From NCBI RefSeq assembly GCF_003627795.1, contig NZ_CP032684.1, forward strand, positions 1,403,001 to 1,467,000: a stretch of 64,000 nt of DNA. Direction: 5' to 3'. A program made the position numbers and the translations under genes. The notes below the pieces were generated by a model. It did not search any database, had not been told where the DNA came from, and saw only the letters and a list, made by a program, of their open reading frames with translations. Within the stretch, counting starts at the first letter, position 1. Each line of letters begins with the position of its first letter. This document shows positions 1 through 8,753 of this stretch, one piece after another. The stretch comes from Rhizobium sp. CCGE531 (lineage in GTDB: Bacteria > Pseudomonadota > Alphaproteobacteria > Rhizobiales > Rhizobiaceae).

Positions 1-260
1 CCGAGCGAAGCCTGGTAGGGGCCGCCGAGCGTCCAGCCGAAATACGATCCGGCAACGATGATGAAGAGCGCGGGATAGAGGATGAAACCAAGTCCCAGCG
101 TCAGGATCGAAACGAAAAACAGCACGACGGCGGCTGGAATGCAGAGCAGCGCGACGATGATGTAATCGACGATGAATGCGAAGATGCGCCGGCTCAGCAC
201 GCCACTATAGGCGCGCCAATCGTCCGGTGCTGCATAGAGCGGGCTGGGGTTCAGGCTCAT
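1..260 (-). CDS. RDD family membrane protein (3' end outside window)
   Basis: The reverse strand reads from an ATG at 258-260 into the window edge, giving 86 residues of the N-terminus. The opening segment MSLNPSPLYAAPDDWRAY is followed by RRIFAFIVDYIIV, with the Arg-x-x-x-x-x-x-Asp spacing that names the RDD family, and two hydrophobic spans follow (about residues 28-50 and 55-75). RDD proteins are small inner-membrane proteins of mostly unknown function, some linked to ion or osmotic homeostasis. It lies 180 bp downstream of hemB on the same strand and could be co-transcribed with it. The C-terminus is not visible, so the full length is unknown. Confidence 0.8.
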   Translation of the reverse strand, partial: MSLNPSPLYAAPDDWRAYSGVLSRRIFAFIVDYIIVALLCIPAAVVLFFVSILTLGLGFILYPALFIIVAGSYFGWTLGGPYQASL

Positions 261-440
261 CGTTTTTGCTCCTTCGCGCTAGCCCCTTCAATCCTTCGGA
301 TCTTCGAGGGGCCAATGCCAGTTAAAGATCCCTCTGCGACTTTTATGCGACCGACAGGTCACGCAAGGCCGCGGCAAGGGAAACATTGGCCGAACATATG
401 GTATCAGGTCCGGCAAATACAATAAGCGAATGGCGCGGCG

Positions 441-1454
441 CTATTTTCGTGCGAGATGTCTTGCCACGTCCATTGCGAAATAGGTGAGGATGCCATCGCA
501 GCCGGCGCGCTTGAAGGCGAGCAGGGTTTCGAGCATCACCCTGTCGCCGTCGATCCAGCCATTGGCGGCGGCCGCCTTGATCATCGCGTATTCGCCGGAG
601 ACCTGATAGGCAAAGGTCGGAAGCCCGAAAGCCTCCTTCAGCCGCCAGCAGATGTCGAGATAGGGCAGGCCGGGCTTGACCATCAGCATGTCGGCGCCTT
701 CCTCGACGTCGAGCATGGCGTCGCGCACGGCTTCCGTGCCGTTGGCCGGGTCGATGTAATAGGTCTTCTTGTCGCCCTTCAGCAGGCCACCGGTCGAAAT
801 CGCCTCGCGATAGGGGCCGTAGAAGGCCGAGCTGAATTTCGTCGCATAGCTCATGATGCCGACATTCTGGTGGCCGGCGGCGTCGAGCGCCTGGCGGATC
901 GCGCCGATGCGCCCGTCCATCATTTCCGACGGCGCGATAATATCGGCACCCGCATCCGCCTGGTAGACGGCAGCCAGCGCTACCTGCTCGACAGTCTCGT
1001 CGTTGACGATTTCATTGCCGCGCAGGATGCCGTCATGGCCGTGGCTGGTGAAGGGATCGAGGGCGACGTCGGTGATGACGCCGATATCAGGCACGGCCTT
1101 CTTGATCGCGGCAGTGGCAAGATTGATGAGATTGTTCTTCTTGAGGCTGTTGGAGCCGGTCTCGTCGCGCAGCTCCATTTCGATGTTCGGAAAGGTGGCG
1201 AGTGCGGGAATACCGAGATCGGCTGCTTCCTTCGCCGCTTCCACGGCCTTGTCCACCGTCATGCGGTTGACGCCGGGCATGGCGGGGATCGGCTCCAGGA
1301 TGCCGGTGCCGGGGATCAGGAAGATCGGCCAGATCAGATCGTCGACCGTCAGCCGGTTTTCCTGCACGAGGCGGCGCGTCCAATCGGCCTTGCGGTTGCG
1401 TCGCATGCGGCGATGTCCGGTGATCTCGTCGACGAGATGCGTCTTGTTCTCCAT
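441..1454 (-). CDS. hemB: Delta-aminolevulinic acid dehydratase (porphobilinogen synthase)
   Basis: This 337-residue cytosolic enzyme condenses two 5-aminolevulinate molecules to porphobilinogen, the second committed step of heme and other tetrapyrrole synthesis. Both Schiff-base lysines are in place: Lys206 in SYATKFSSAFYGPYRE and Lys260 in MLMVKPGLPYLDI. The metal site around residues 129-142 reads DVALDPFTSHGHDG, with aspartates where zinc enzymes have cysteines, so it belongs to the magnesium-type class known from pseudomonads and rhizobia. The length is normal for the family. The gene stands upstream of the RDD protein and diverges from the DUF6163 gene across 143 bp, which should hold both promoters. 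Confidence 0.97.
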   Translation of the reverse strand: MENKTHLVDEITGHRRMRRNRKADWTRRLVQENRLTVDDLIWPIFLIPGTGILEPIPAMPGVNRMTVDKAVEAAKEAADLGIPALATFPNIEMELRDETGSNSLKKNNLINLATAAIKKAVPDIGVITDVALDPFTSHGHDGILRGNEIVNDETVEQVALAAVYQADAGADIIAPSEMMDGRIGAIRQALDAAGHQNVGIMSYATKFSSAFYGPYREAISTGGLLKGDKKTYYIDPANGTEAVRDAMLDVEEGADMLMVKPGLPYLDICWRLKEAFGLPTFAYQVSGEYAMIKAAAANGWIDGDRVMLETLLAFKRAGCDGILTYFAMDVARHLARK

Positions 1455-1597
1455 GATGCCGCCATCCTTCTTCGTCTATTTATGGCACTCTATATAGGCC
1501 GCGTACCTATCACGCTGTCCCCAGGATTCAAAACCAGGCGAAAAGCCGCAGCCATTATATTCTGGCGGGGCAGAAGCCTCCTACGTATTGTTCGCGC

Positions 1598-2038
1598 ATG
1601 GAACCTGATTCTTCGACCGTACCCAAGAATACGCTGACGGACATCCTGTTCGTGCTGTTCATGCGGCTGATCGCGATCGCCTGCTTTTGGCTCGGCTTGC
1701 AATATTGGGCGATGCTGGTCGGCTATTCGCTGGAAGGCCATGCCCGCTTCGATCTGCTGACGCTGCCATGGAAGGTCGCGGGCGCCGGTCTTGCCGTCGT
1801 CTTTCCAGTTGCCGCGCTCGGATTGTGGCTGACTGTCTCTTGGGGGCCAGTCATGTGGGTGTTGGCGGCAGGCGGGCAGGGGTTGATGTATGGGGTCTGG
1901 CCGGAGATATTCGGCTCCAATCCGCTGATCATGATTTTGCATGCCTGCGTCGCCGTAATCTATTGCCTCTTCCGCGTCCTGCTGTGGCAGGAAAAGCGCC
2001 GGCGTCGTCGGCAGCAGGTAATGGTTGATTTACCTTGA
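1598..2038 (+). CDS. DUF6163 family small membrane protein
   Basis: The predicted 146-residue protein has about four hydrophobic spans (roughly residues 18-42, 56-80, 82-98 and 106-128) and a very basic tail ending in KRRRRRQQVMVDLP, which suggests a cytoplasmic C-terminus by the positive-inside rule. Pattern and context match the DUF6163 proteins conserved between hemB and ldtR in Rhizobiaceae. No catalytic motif is visible and the function is unknown. It starts 143 bp from the divergent hemB start and ends about 130 bp before ldtR, so it is probably transcribed alone. Confidence 0.8.
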   Translation: MEPDSSTVPKNTLTDILFVLFMRLIAIACFWLGLQYWAMLVGYSLEGHARFDLLTLPWKVAGAGLAVVFPVAALGLWLTVSWGPVMWVLAAGGQGLMYGVWPEIFGSNPLIMILHACVAVIYCLFRVLLWQEKRRRRRQQVMVDLP

Positions 2039-2165
2039 GACACCAAGACTTCATGGTAAGGTGCTGTTAAGCCTGCAGTTTAAGTAGAATTTTATGTGTA
2101 TTCGATAGGGTCTCACTCAAGGCGGGAAGAAAACGACACCGCCAAACAAACAGTGAGGCCAAGTC

Positions 2166-2684
2166 ATGATGAACACGAAAATCAAGCCGCAGGCAGTTGC
2201 AAATGCTCGGGATCAGCAGGTTGATGATATCCGGGGTCTCTACATGGAATCGCTCCACCTGGTCGAGCGTCTGCACCGCCGCCTGCTCGACGTCATCAAG
2301 GACGAGTTCGACCGTCAGGGTCGCGACGACGTCAACGCCGTCCAGGCACTCCTCCTTTTCAACATCGGCAATTCCGAGCTGACGGCCGGCGAGCTGCGCT
2401 CCCGCGGTTTCTACCTCGGCTCCAACGTTTCCTACAACGTCAAGAAGCTGGTCGACCTCGGCTTCATCAACCACCAGCGCTCGCGCATCGACCGTCGCTC
2501 GGTCCGCATCAGCCTGACGGAAACGGGCCAGGACATCGCCGAAACCGTCGCAAAGCTCTATGACCGCCACGTCGGCTCGATCGACAAGGTCGGCGGCATC
2601 GGCACCGACGAATTCACCCAGATGAACAAGCTCCTGCAGCGCCTCGACCGCTTCTGGAACGACAGCATCGCTTACCGCATGTAA
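2166..2684 (+). CDS. ldtR: MarR-family transcriptional regulator LdtR
   Basis: This 172-residue winged-helix protein has a helical dimerisation start (YMESLHLVERLHRRLLDVI), a recognition region (ELTAGELRSRGFYLGSNVSYNVKKLV, about residues 75-100) and the MarR wing (RSRIDRRSVRISLTETG, about 107-125). Sequence and position immediately upstream of an L,D-transpeptidase gene identify it as LdtR, described in Liberibacter and Sinorhizobium as a regulator of ldtP and of osmotic and cell-wall stress responses. The start at 2166 (MMNTKIKPQ) has GAGGCCAAGTC upstream; a second ATG follows directly. A 12-bp hairpin closes the gene at 2724-2755. Confidence 0.92.
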   Translation: MMNTKIKPQAVANARDQQVDDIRGLYMESLHLVERLHRRLLDVIKDEFDRQGRDDVNAVQALLLFNIGNSELTAGELRSRGFYLGSNVSYNVKKLVDLGFINHQRSRIDRRSVRISLTETGQDIAETVAKLYDRHVGSIDKVGGIGTDEFTQMNKLLQRLDRFWNDSIAYRM

Positions 2685-3196
2685 ATAACGGTGCGGCTCG
2701 ATCATAAAGCCTTCCAGTAAAAGCAAGCTGGACACGTTTCCCTGCGTGTCCGGCTTGAATGCGTTGCAGCGTTTGCAATTGTGCGTTTTTTGCCACGTCC
2801 GCTCTCCACCTTCCGTCGCATGTAACCCGCAAGACGCGTGCGCCATTGACCGGGGGTTAATACACGCTATGAACCACACGCAGCTGTGGTATTTTAGCAA
2901 ATGCAATAAGGCTTCTATTTCGCTCTCGCACGGCAAGGCAAGTTCCATGCCGGGTGACACGAATTGGCCATATTGCTATGACAGCGGAAACGAACGGCAA
3001 GCGGCGTTCTCGAAATTCGACCTTCCGGCCTCAAGATCCTGGCTTCGCGATATTGTGATAGTTCGGGGCTAAGTTTTTGGTGGTGCTTTAAGGGAACGGA
3101 TTGATACTGAGCTGCGTTACCTGGCGCAAACCGCGCTATTTACTGCTTCCTCTCTAAGCTGCCGATGATTGGATCGCAGCGCTGAACGGTTGGGAT
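2685..3196 (+). promoter_or_regulatory. Long ldtR-ldtP intergenic region, presumed ldtP promoter
   Basis: About 510 bases lie between ldtR and ldtP. The first 70 hold the ldtR hairpin. The rest has no convincing gene: open frames here lack ribosome sites and do not look like protein. Because LdtR controls ldtP in relatives, the LdtR operator and the ldtP promoter should lie here, but I could not pick out a specific palindrome with confidence. Confidence 0.4.
2724..2755 (+). terminator. Hairpin downstream of ldtR
   Basis: AAGCTGGACACG at 2724-2735 pairs with CGTGTCCGGCTT at 2744-2755 (12 bp with one G-T pair, 8-base loop). There is no strong T-run after it, so it is a weak intrinsic terminator or a transcript-end stabiliser. 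Confidence 0.5.
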
Positions 3197-4510
3197 ATGT
3201 CGAAGAAAAACGGAATTGAACCCTTTTCGCGCCGCTCTTTCCTGCGGTCGGCTGCAACTCTTGGGGCTGCCGCATTGGCCGCTCCGGCCCTTGCGCAGAA
3301 CGCGACTCCTCTGGAGGCGCTGATCAACGACCGTTCTCGCGGCAATTGGGATGATCAGTTCGACGCAAAGGCGGCGGCGCGCACAGCAGCCGCTGTCCAG
3401 TCGAACACGCCAATCCTCGGGCCTGATTCCGTGCCGAATATCCAGCAGGCGATTGCCCAGTACCAGAGCATCGTTGCGAATGGCGGCTGGCCGCAAGTTA
3501 ACCCGACCAGCCAGCAGCCTCTACAGATCGGCGTTACCGATCCCGCCGTGCCGTCCTTGCGCCAGCACCTGATGGTCAGCGGTGACTTGCCGCGTGAGGC
3601 GGGCACGTCCTCGTCCTTCGATTCCTACGTGGATGGCGCCGTCAAGCGTTTCCAGGCGCGCCACGGCCTGCCGCCGGATGGCGTTATCGGCGAGTTCACG
3701 CTGAAGGCGATGAACATTTCCGCCAATGTCCGCCTGCAGCAGCTCAACACCAACCTCGTTCGCCTGCAGACGTTCCCGTCCGATCTCGGCCGTCGTCACC
3801 TCATGGTCAATATCCCGGCGACCCGTGTCGAAGCCGTAGAGGATGGCCAGGTGGCGTTGCGCCACGAAGCTATCGTCGGTCGGGAAACGCGACCGACGCA
3901 TATCATCAATTCGAAGATCTACGAGGTCATCCTCAACCCCTACTGGACGGCACCGCGCTCCATCATCATTAAGGACATCATGCCGCTCATGCGGAAGGAT
4001 CCGACCTATTTGACGAGGAGCAATATCCGCCTTCTGGACGGCAAGGGTCAGGAAGTTTCGCCCGAGACCATCGACTGGAATTCGGACAAGGCGCCGGATC
4101 TGATGTTCCGCCAGGACCCCGGCAAGACGAACGCCATGGCGTCCACGAAAATCAACTTTCATAACCCCAACAACGAATATATGCACGACACGCCTGAGCA
4201 GGGCCTGTTCAACAAGCTGATGCGTTTCGACAGCTCGGGCTGCGTGCGCGTTCAGAACGTGCGCGACCTGGCGACCTGGCTGCTGACCGAAACTCCTGGC
4301 TGGCCGCGTCAGCATATCGAGCAGGTCATCTCCACCCGCGTCAACACGCCGATCACATTGGCGACAGAAGTGCCGGTTTATTTCGTCTACATCTCCGCCT
4401 GGAGCGCTCGCGACGGCATCGTCCAGTTCCGCGACGACATCTATAATCTCGACGGCAATTCCCAGTTGGCGCTCGACACGACCCAGGGCATGGAGCAGCC
4501 GGTTCAGTAA
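3197..4510 (+). CDS. ldtP: Tat-exported L,D-transpeptidase (YkuD domain)
   Basis: L,D-transpeptidases make 3-3 peptidoglycan cross-links or attach proteins to peptidoglycan in the periplasm. The 437-residue product starts with a twin-arginine signal (RRSFLRSAATLGAAALAAPALA, residues 12-33). A peptidoglycan-binding domain follows (around residues 115-175, with AVKRFQARHGLPPDGVIGE), then the YkuD catalytic domain (about 195-400) with its conserved His in INFHNPNNEYMHDTP and the catalytic Cys in SSGCVRV. It sits downstream of ldtR with 512 bp between, so it probably has its own LdtR-controlled promoter. A terminator follows at 4540-4566. The start is 19 bases after an in-frame stop and matches the Tat n-region. 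Confidence 0.93.
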   Translation: MSKKNGIEPFSRRSFLRSAATLGAAALAAPALAQNATPLEALINDRSRGNWDDQFDAKAAARTAAAVQSNTPILGPDSVPNIQQAIAQYQSIVANGGWPQVNPTSQQPLQIGVTDPAVPSLRQHLMVSGDLPREAGTSSSFDSYVDGAVKRFQARHGLPPDGVIGEFTLKAMNISANVRLQQLNTNLVRLQTFPSDLGRRHLMVNIPATRVEAVEDGQVALRHEAIVGRETRPTHIINSKIYEVILNPYWTAPRSIIIKDIMPLMRKDPTYLTRSNIRLLDGKGQEVSPETIDWNSDKAPDLMFRQDPGKTNAMASTKINFHNPNNEYMHDTPEQGLFNKLMRFDSSGCVRVQNVRDLATWLLTETPGWPRQHIEQVISTRVNTPITLATEVPVYFVYISAWSARDGIVQFRDDIYNLDGNSQLALDTTQGMEQPVQ

Positions 4511-4539
4511 CCGGCGGTCTTCGAACAGGATCCATATGG

Positions 4540-4566
4540 AAGCCGCGTCCTCGATGCGGCTTTTTC
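4540..4566 (+). terminator. Rho-independent terminator after ldtP
   Basis: AAGCCGC at 4540-4546 pairs with GCGGCTT at 4556-4562 and runs into TTTTT at 4561-4565. It separates ldtP from the glyA operon. Confidence 0.85.
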
Positions 4567-4686
4567 CTTTGCCGGTGCCGCTCTGCGTAGAATGCCCAGC
4601 AAATGTCGCTGGTCGTATTGCTCTCCGGCGACCCTGACGCTAATACCGTCTGCATTGCCGTTCCGGCCCGTTCAGGAGCTTTCACG

Positions 4687-5985
4687 ATGACCAATGCGTC
4701 CACCGAACCCTTCTTCAATCGCTCGCTTGCCGATACCGATCCGGAAATCTTTGGTGCGATCGGCAAGGAACTGGGTCGTCAGCGGCACGAGATCGAGCTG
4801 ATCGCCTCGGAAAACATCGTCTCGCGCGCCGTCCTGGAAGCGCAGGGCTCGATCATGACGAACAAATATGCCGAAGGCTATCCGGGCAAGCGCTATTATG
4901 GCGGCTGCCAGTTCGTCGACATCGCCGAAGAACTCGCCATCGAGCGCGCCAAGAAGCTGTTCGGTGTCAATTTTGCCAACGTCCAGCCTAACTCCGGTTC
5001 GCAGATGAACCAGGCCGTCTTCCTCGCGCTGCTGCAGCCGGGCGACACCTTCATGGGTCTCGACCTCAATTCGGGTGGCCACCTGACGCATGGTTCGCCG
5101 GTCAACATGTCCGGCAAGTGGTTCAACGTCGTGTCCTACGGCGTGCGCGAAGGCGACAACCTGCTCGACATGGATGAAGTGCAGCGCAAGGCCGAGGAAA
5201 CCAAGCCGAAGCTGATCATCGCCGGCGGCACGGCCTATTCCCGCATCTGGGACTGGAAGCGCTTCCGCGAGATCGCCGATAGCGTCGGCGCCTATCTGAT
5301 GGTCGACATGGCCCACATTGCCGGTCTCGTTGCCGGCGGCCAGCATCCGTCGCCGTTCCCGCATTGCCATGTCGCCACCACGACCACGCACAAGTCGCTT
5401 CGTGGTCCGCGCGGCGGCATGATCCTCACCAATGACGAGGATCTGGCCAAGAAATTCAATTCGGCCGTCTTCCCCGGCCTGCAGGGTGGCCCGCTGATGC
5501 ACGTCATCGCCGCCAAGGCCGTTGCCCTCGGCGAAGCGCTGCAGCCTGATTTCCAGGATTATGCCGCGCAGATCGTCAAGAACGCCAAGGCGCTCGCCGA
5601 AACGCTGATCTCGGGCGGCGTCGACGTCGTCTCCGGCGGCACGGACAACCATCTGATGCTGGTCGACCTGCGCAAAAAGAACGCCACCGGCAAGCGCGCG
5701 GAAGCAGCGCTCGGCCGTGCTTACGTCACCTGCAACAAGAACGGCATTCCGTTCGACCCCGAAAAGCCCTTCGTCACGTCAGGTGTTCGCCTCGGCACGC
5801 CGGCCGGCACGACGCGCGGCTTCAAGGAAGCCGAATTCCGCGAAATCGGCAATCTCATCATCGAAGTGCTCGATGGCCTGAAGGTTGCCAATTCCGACGA
5901 AGGCAACGCTGCCGTCGAAGCCGCCGTGCGCGAGAAAGTGGTCAAGCTCACCGACCGTTTCCCGATGTACGGCTATATGGGCTAA
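4687..5985 (+). CDS. glyA: Serine hydroxymethyltransferase
   Basis: This cytosolic PLP enzyme interconverts serine and glycine while loading one-carbon units on tetrahydrofolate. From the ATG at 4687 the product is 432 residues, the family's usual length; the frame is open back to 4603 but those residues do not fit, and AGGAGC sits 8 bases before 4687. Visible motifs are [17 protein letters not shown] near the N-terminus, the PLP lysine in [14 protein letters not shown] (about residue 235) and [16 protein letters not shown] near the C-terminus. nrdR starts 9 bp after its stop, so glyA heads a glyA-nrdR-ribD-ribE operon. Confidence 0.97.
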   Translation: MTNASTEPFFNRSLADTDPEIFGAIGKELGRQRHEIELIASENIVSRAVLEAQGSIMTNKYAEGYPGKRYYGGCQFVDIAEELAIERAKKLFGVNFANVQPNSGSQMNQAVFLALLQPGDTFMGLDLNSGGHLTHGSPVNMSGKWFNVVSYGVREGDNLLDMDEVQRKAEETKPKLIIAGGTAYSRIWDWKRFREIADSVGAYLMVDMAHIAGLVAGGQHPSPFPHCHVATTTTHKSLRGPRGGMILTNDEDLAKKFNSAVFPGLQGGPLMHVIAAKAVALGEALQPDFQDYAAQIVKNAKALAETLISGGVDVVSGGTDNHLMLVDLRKKNATGKRAEAALGRAYVTCNKNGIPFDPEKPFVTSGVRLGTPAGTTRGFKEAEFREIGNLIIEVLDGLKVANSDEGNAAVEAAVREKVVKLTDRFPMYGYMG

Positions 5986-5994
5986 GGAGAGCGC

Positions 5995-6471
5995 ATGCGC
6001 TGCCCTTACTGCGGCTCAGAAGATACCCAGGTCAAGGATTCGCGCCCGGCGGAGGACAACACGTCCATCCGCCGTCGGCGCATTTGTCCGGATTGCGGCG
6101 GCCGCTTCACCACCTTCGAGCGCGTGCAGCTCCGCGAGCTGATGGTCATCAAGAAGACCGGCCGCAAGGTGCTTTTCGACCGCGACAAGCTGGTGCGCTC
6201 CTTCGAGATCGCGCTGCGCAAGCGCCCGGTCGATCGGGACCGGATTGAGCGCGCCGTTTCCGGCATCGTCCGTCGCCTTGAAAGCTCCGGCGAGACGGAG
6301 ATCAGCTCCGAGCAGATCGGTCTCCAGGTGCTTGAGGCGCTGAAGAGCCTCGATGACGTCGCCTTCGTGCGCTATGCCTCCGTCTATCGTGATTTTTCGC
6401 ATGCGGAAGATTTCGAGCACGTGATCGAAGAGATCAACGCGAAGATCGCCCGCGATCCGCTGGATCCCTGA
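5995..6471 (+). CDS. nrdR: Transcriptional repressor NrdR
   Basis: NrdR represses ribonucleotide reductase genes by sensing ATP/dATP. The 158-residue protein has the N-terminal zinc ribbon with Cys3, Cys6, Cys31 and Cys34 (MRCPYCGS and ICPDCGG), followed by an ATP-cone domain from about residue 49 ([20 protein letters not shown]). It starts 9 bp after glyA with GGAGAGC as ribosome site, and ribD follows 2 bp after its stop, so translation is likely coupled. The link of nrdR to riboflavin genes is common in proteobacteria. Confidence 0.96.
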   Translation: MRCPYCGSEDTQVKDSRPAEDNTSIRRRRICPDCGGRFTTFERVQLRELMVIKKTGRKVLFDRDKLVRSFEIALRKRPVDRDRIERAVSGIVRRLESSGETEISSEQIGLQVLEALKSLDDVAFVRYASVYRDFSHAEDFEHVIEEINAKIARDPLDP

Positions 6472-6473
6472 CC

Positions 6474-7583
6474 ATGGCGCCGCGGCCCGAAGACGAGCGT
6501 TTCATGGCCACAGCTATCCGTCTGTCGCGCCGGCATCTTGGACTGACCTCCACCAACCCGTCCGTCGGCTGCCTCGTCGTCAAGGATGGCGTCATTCTCG
6601 GCAGCGGCGTAACCGCGCTTGGCGGGCGGCCGCACGCCGAGCCTCAGGCTCTGGCCGAGGCAGGTGAGGCGGCGCGAGGCGCCACCGCTTATGTGACGCT
6701 CGAGCCCTGTTCCCACTATGGCAAGACGCCGCCCTGCGCCGAGGCGCTGATCGCCTATGGCGTGGCGCGCGTGGTCATCAGCGTCACCGACCCCGATCAG
6801 CGCGTTTCCGGGCGCGGCATCAACATGCTGCACGACGCCGGCATCGAGGTCGATACCGGCATTCTGGAGACGGAGGGCAGGCGGGCTCTTGCGGGCTATC
6901 TCATGCGCCAGACGAGAAACCGGCCCTATGTGACTCTCAAGCTTGCCATTTCCGCCGATGGCATGATCGGCAAGACGGGCGAGGGGCAGGTGCGCATCAC
7001 CGGCGACGTCTCGCGGGCGCAGGTGCAGATGTTGCGGGCCGAAAGCGACGCCATTCTCGTCGGTATAGGCACGGCAATTGCCGACGATCCGGAGTTGACC
7101 TGCCGGCTCCCCGGCCTGGAAGACCGCTCGCCCTTGCGCATCGTCATCGATGAAGATCTTCAGTTGCCGCTCGGCAGCAAGCTGGTAAGAACGGCGCGGC
7201 AATATCCGGTCATTGCCGTTGCTGGCCATCAGCCACCTTTCGACGAGAACACCGACAGCGCCTTCTTGGGCCGCCGCGCAGCCCTCGATGCCGCCGGTGT
7301 CGAGGTATTGCAGTCCAATTTGGGCGAACCGGGAGAGTTGCTGGAAGCCCTGGGCACGCGCGGGATTTCGTCCCTGCTGGTCGAGGGTGGCGCCAAAACG
7401 GCGCGGCGCTTCCTCGCGGCCGACCTGGTCGACCGCATCCTGCTCTTTCAGGGGCCGGCCGATATCGGCGAAGGCGGTATTGAATCGCCCGTCCTCAAAT
7501 CCAATATCCCAGCAAGTTTCATGCATATCGGCGAAAGCCGCTTCGGCGATGATCGCTGCGACGAATTTGAAAGAGGTCTTTGA
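6474..7583 (+). CDS. ribD: Bifunctional riboflavin deaminase/reductase RibD
   Basis: RibD carries out the second and third steps of riboflavin synthesis: deamination of the GTP-derived pyrimidine and reduction of its ribosyl side chain. The 369-residue protein has an N-terminal zinc deaminase domain (GGRPHAEPQAL, then EPCSHYGKTPPCAEA, residues about 50-95) and a C-terminal reductase domain (from about residue 145, RPYVTLKLAISADG). It begins 2 bp after nrdR and its stop overlaps the ribE start by one base (TGATG), a sign of translational coupling. Confidence 0.95.
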   Translation: MAPRPEDERFMATAIRLSRRHLGLTSTNPSVGCLVVKDGVILGSGVTALGGRPHAEPQALAEAGEAARGATAYVTLEPCSHYGKTPPCAEALIAYGVARVVISVTDPDQRVSGRGINMLHDAGIEVDTGILETEGRRALAGYLMRQTRNRPYVTLKLAISADGMIGKTGEGQVRITGDVSRAQVQMLRAESDAILVGIGTAIADDPELTCRLPGLEDRSPLRIVIDEDLQLPLGSKLVRTARQYPVIAVAGHQPPFDENTDSAFLGRRAALDAAGVEVLQSNLGEPGELLEALGTRGISSLLVEGGAKTARRFLAADLVDRILLFQGPADIGEGGIESPVLKSNIPASFMHIGESRFGDDRCDEFERGL

Positions 7584-8203
7584 TGTTTACCGGAATTGTC
7601 ACCGACGTCGGCACGGTCGAATCCATTGCTCCCTTGAAGGAAGGCATCAAGCTGCGTGTTGCCACCAATTACGATCCTGCGACGATCGACATGGGCGCCT
7701 CGATTTCACATGCCGGCGTTTGCCTGACGGTCACCGGACTGCCGGAAGAGGGCAGCAACGGACGCTGGTTCGAGGTCGAGGCCTGGGAAGAGGCGCTGCG
7801 CCTGACGACCATCGGCGCCTGGGAAACCGGAGCCAAGATCAATCTGGAACGTTCCCTCAAGATTGGTGACGAGCTCGGCGGCCACATCGTTTCCGGCCAT
7901 ATCGATGGCAAGGCGGAAATCCTCTCGGTCACTGCCGAGGGCGATGCGACCCGCTTCCGCCTGCGCGCGCCGGAACATCTCGCCAGGTTCGTCGCGCCGA
8001 AGGGTTCGGTCGCGCTCGACGGCACCTCGCTGACGGTCAATGCTGTCGAGGGTACGGAATTCGACGTGCTTTTGATCCGCCATTCGCTTGAGGTGACGAC
8101 CTGGGGTGAGCGCAAGGCCGGCGATTTCGTCAATTTCGAGGTCGACACCATGGCGCGCTACGCCGCCCGGCTGGCGGAATTCCCGGTCGTCCGCGAAGCC
8201 TGA
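7583..8203 (+). CDS. ribE: Riboflavin synthase alpha subunit
   Basis: It converts two 6,7-dimethyl-8-ribityllumazine molecules to riboflavin plus a pyrimidine that returns to RibH. The 206-residue protein shows the two-fold lumazine-binding repeat: FTGIVTDVGTVESI at the start and HIVSGHIDGKAEIL at about residue 104. I chose the ATG at 7583, one base into the ribD stop, rather than the TTG at 7580, because family members begin MFTGIV. A short hairpin follows at 8224-8243. The partner ribH is separated from it by a block of three genes on the other strand. Confidence 0.95.
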   Translation: MFTGIVTDVGTVESIAPLKEGIKLRVATNYDPATIDMGASISHAGVCLTVTGLPEEGSNGRWFEVEAWEEALRLTTIGAWETGAKINLERSLKIGDELGGHIVSGHIDGKAEILSVTAEGDATRFRLRAPEHLARFVAPKGSVALDGTSLTVNAVEGTEFDVLLIRHSLEVTTWGERKAGDFVNFEVDTMARYAARLAEFPVVREA

Positions 8204-8223
8204 GTTCAACGCGCTGGCTATAT

Positions 8224-8243
8224 GGAGGCGTCTGTGGACGCCT
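8224..8243 (+). terminator. Hairpin after ribE
   Basis: GAGGCGTC pairs with GACGCCTC across a TGTG loop just after ribE and before the convergent GNAT gene. There is no T-run, so termination strength is uncertain. Confidence 0.45.
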
Positions 8244-8250
8244 CGGCAAC

Positions 8251-8733
8251 CTAGGTGAGCGTCTTTTCCATCAGGAAGTTCGACAATATCTGGCCGCGCT
8301 TCTCTACTTGCTGCGCGGCCACGACGACAAAGCCCTTGCGCTCGAAGAAGGGGCGGGCGGTCAGGCTCGCCTCGGTGAAAATCCGCTGAAGACCCTGTTC
8401 GCGGGCAGCCCTTTCGACCGTTGCAAGCAACAGGCTGGCGACACCCTTTCCCTGATAATCAGGCGAAACGAACATCATATCGAGGCAGCCATCCGATTTC
8501 AGATCGGTAAAGCCGACCGGCAGTGAACCATCCATCGCAAGCCAGGTCGGCCGGCTCGCTCGATATTGGGCCCAGACCTCGGGATCGTCGACCTTCGCCC
8601 AGGCAGCGATCTGGGCGGGGCTGTAATCCCTCGATGCCACCTCGCGAATGGCCCTTAGGAAAATGTCGATCGTGGCTTGGGCGTCACCCGGTTCGTAAGG
8701 TCTGACCGAAAACTTGTCCTGCGAAACCGGCAT
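8251..8733 (-). CDS. GNAT family N-acetyltransferase
   Basis: The 160-residue product has the GNAT fold: DLKSDGCLDMMFVSPDYQGKGVASLLLATVERAAREQG holds the strand-loop-helix that binds acetyl-CoA (QGKGVA as the Q/RxxGxG/A motif, about residues 95-100), and ARPFFERKGF is the usual C-terminal element. It would acetylate an amine-bearing small molecule or peptide; the substrate cannot be read. The ATG at 8733 has GAGAGGA 5 bases upstream and is preferred over the open extension to 8778. The gene is followed on the same strand by nothing until ribE converges. Confidence 0.85.
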   Translation of the reverse strand: MPVSQDKFSVRPYEPGDAQATIDIFLRAIREVASRDYSPAQIAAWAKVDDPEVWAQYRASRPTWLAMDGSLPVGFTDLKSDGCLDMMFVSPDYQGKGVASLLLATVERAAREQGLQRIFTEASLTARPFFERKGFVVVAAQQVEKRGQILSNFLMEKTLT

Positions 8734-8753
8734 GATAGTCCTCTCGACAGCGC

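Noticed and set aside
2746..3072. 108-residue plus-strand frame in the ldtR-ldtP gap
   Set aside because: No ribosome site, no family likeness and unusual composition.
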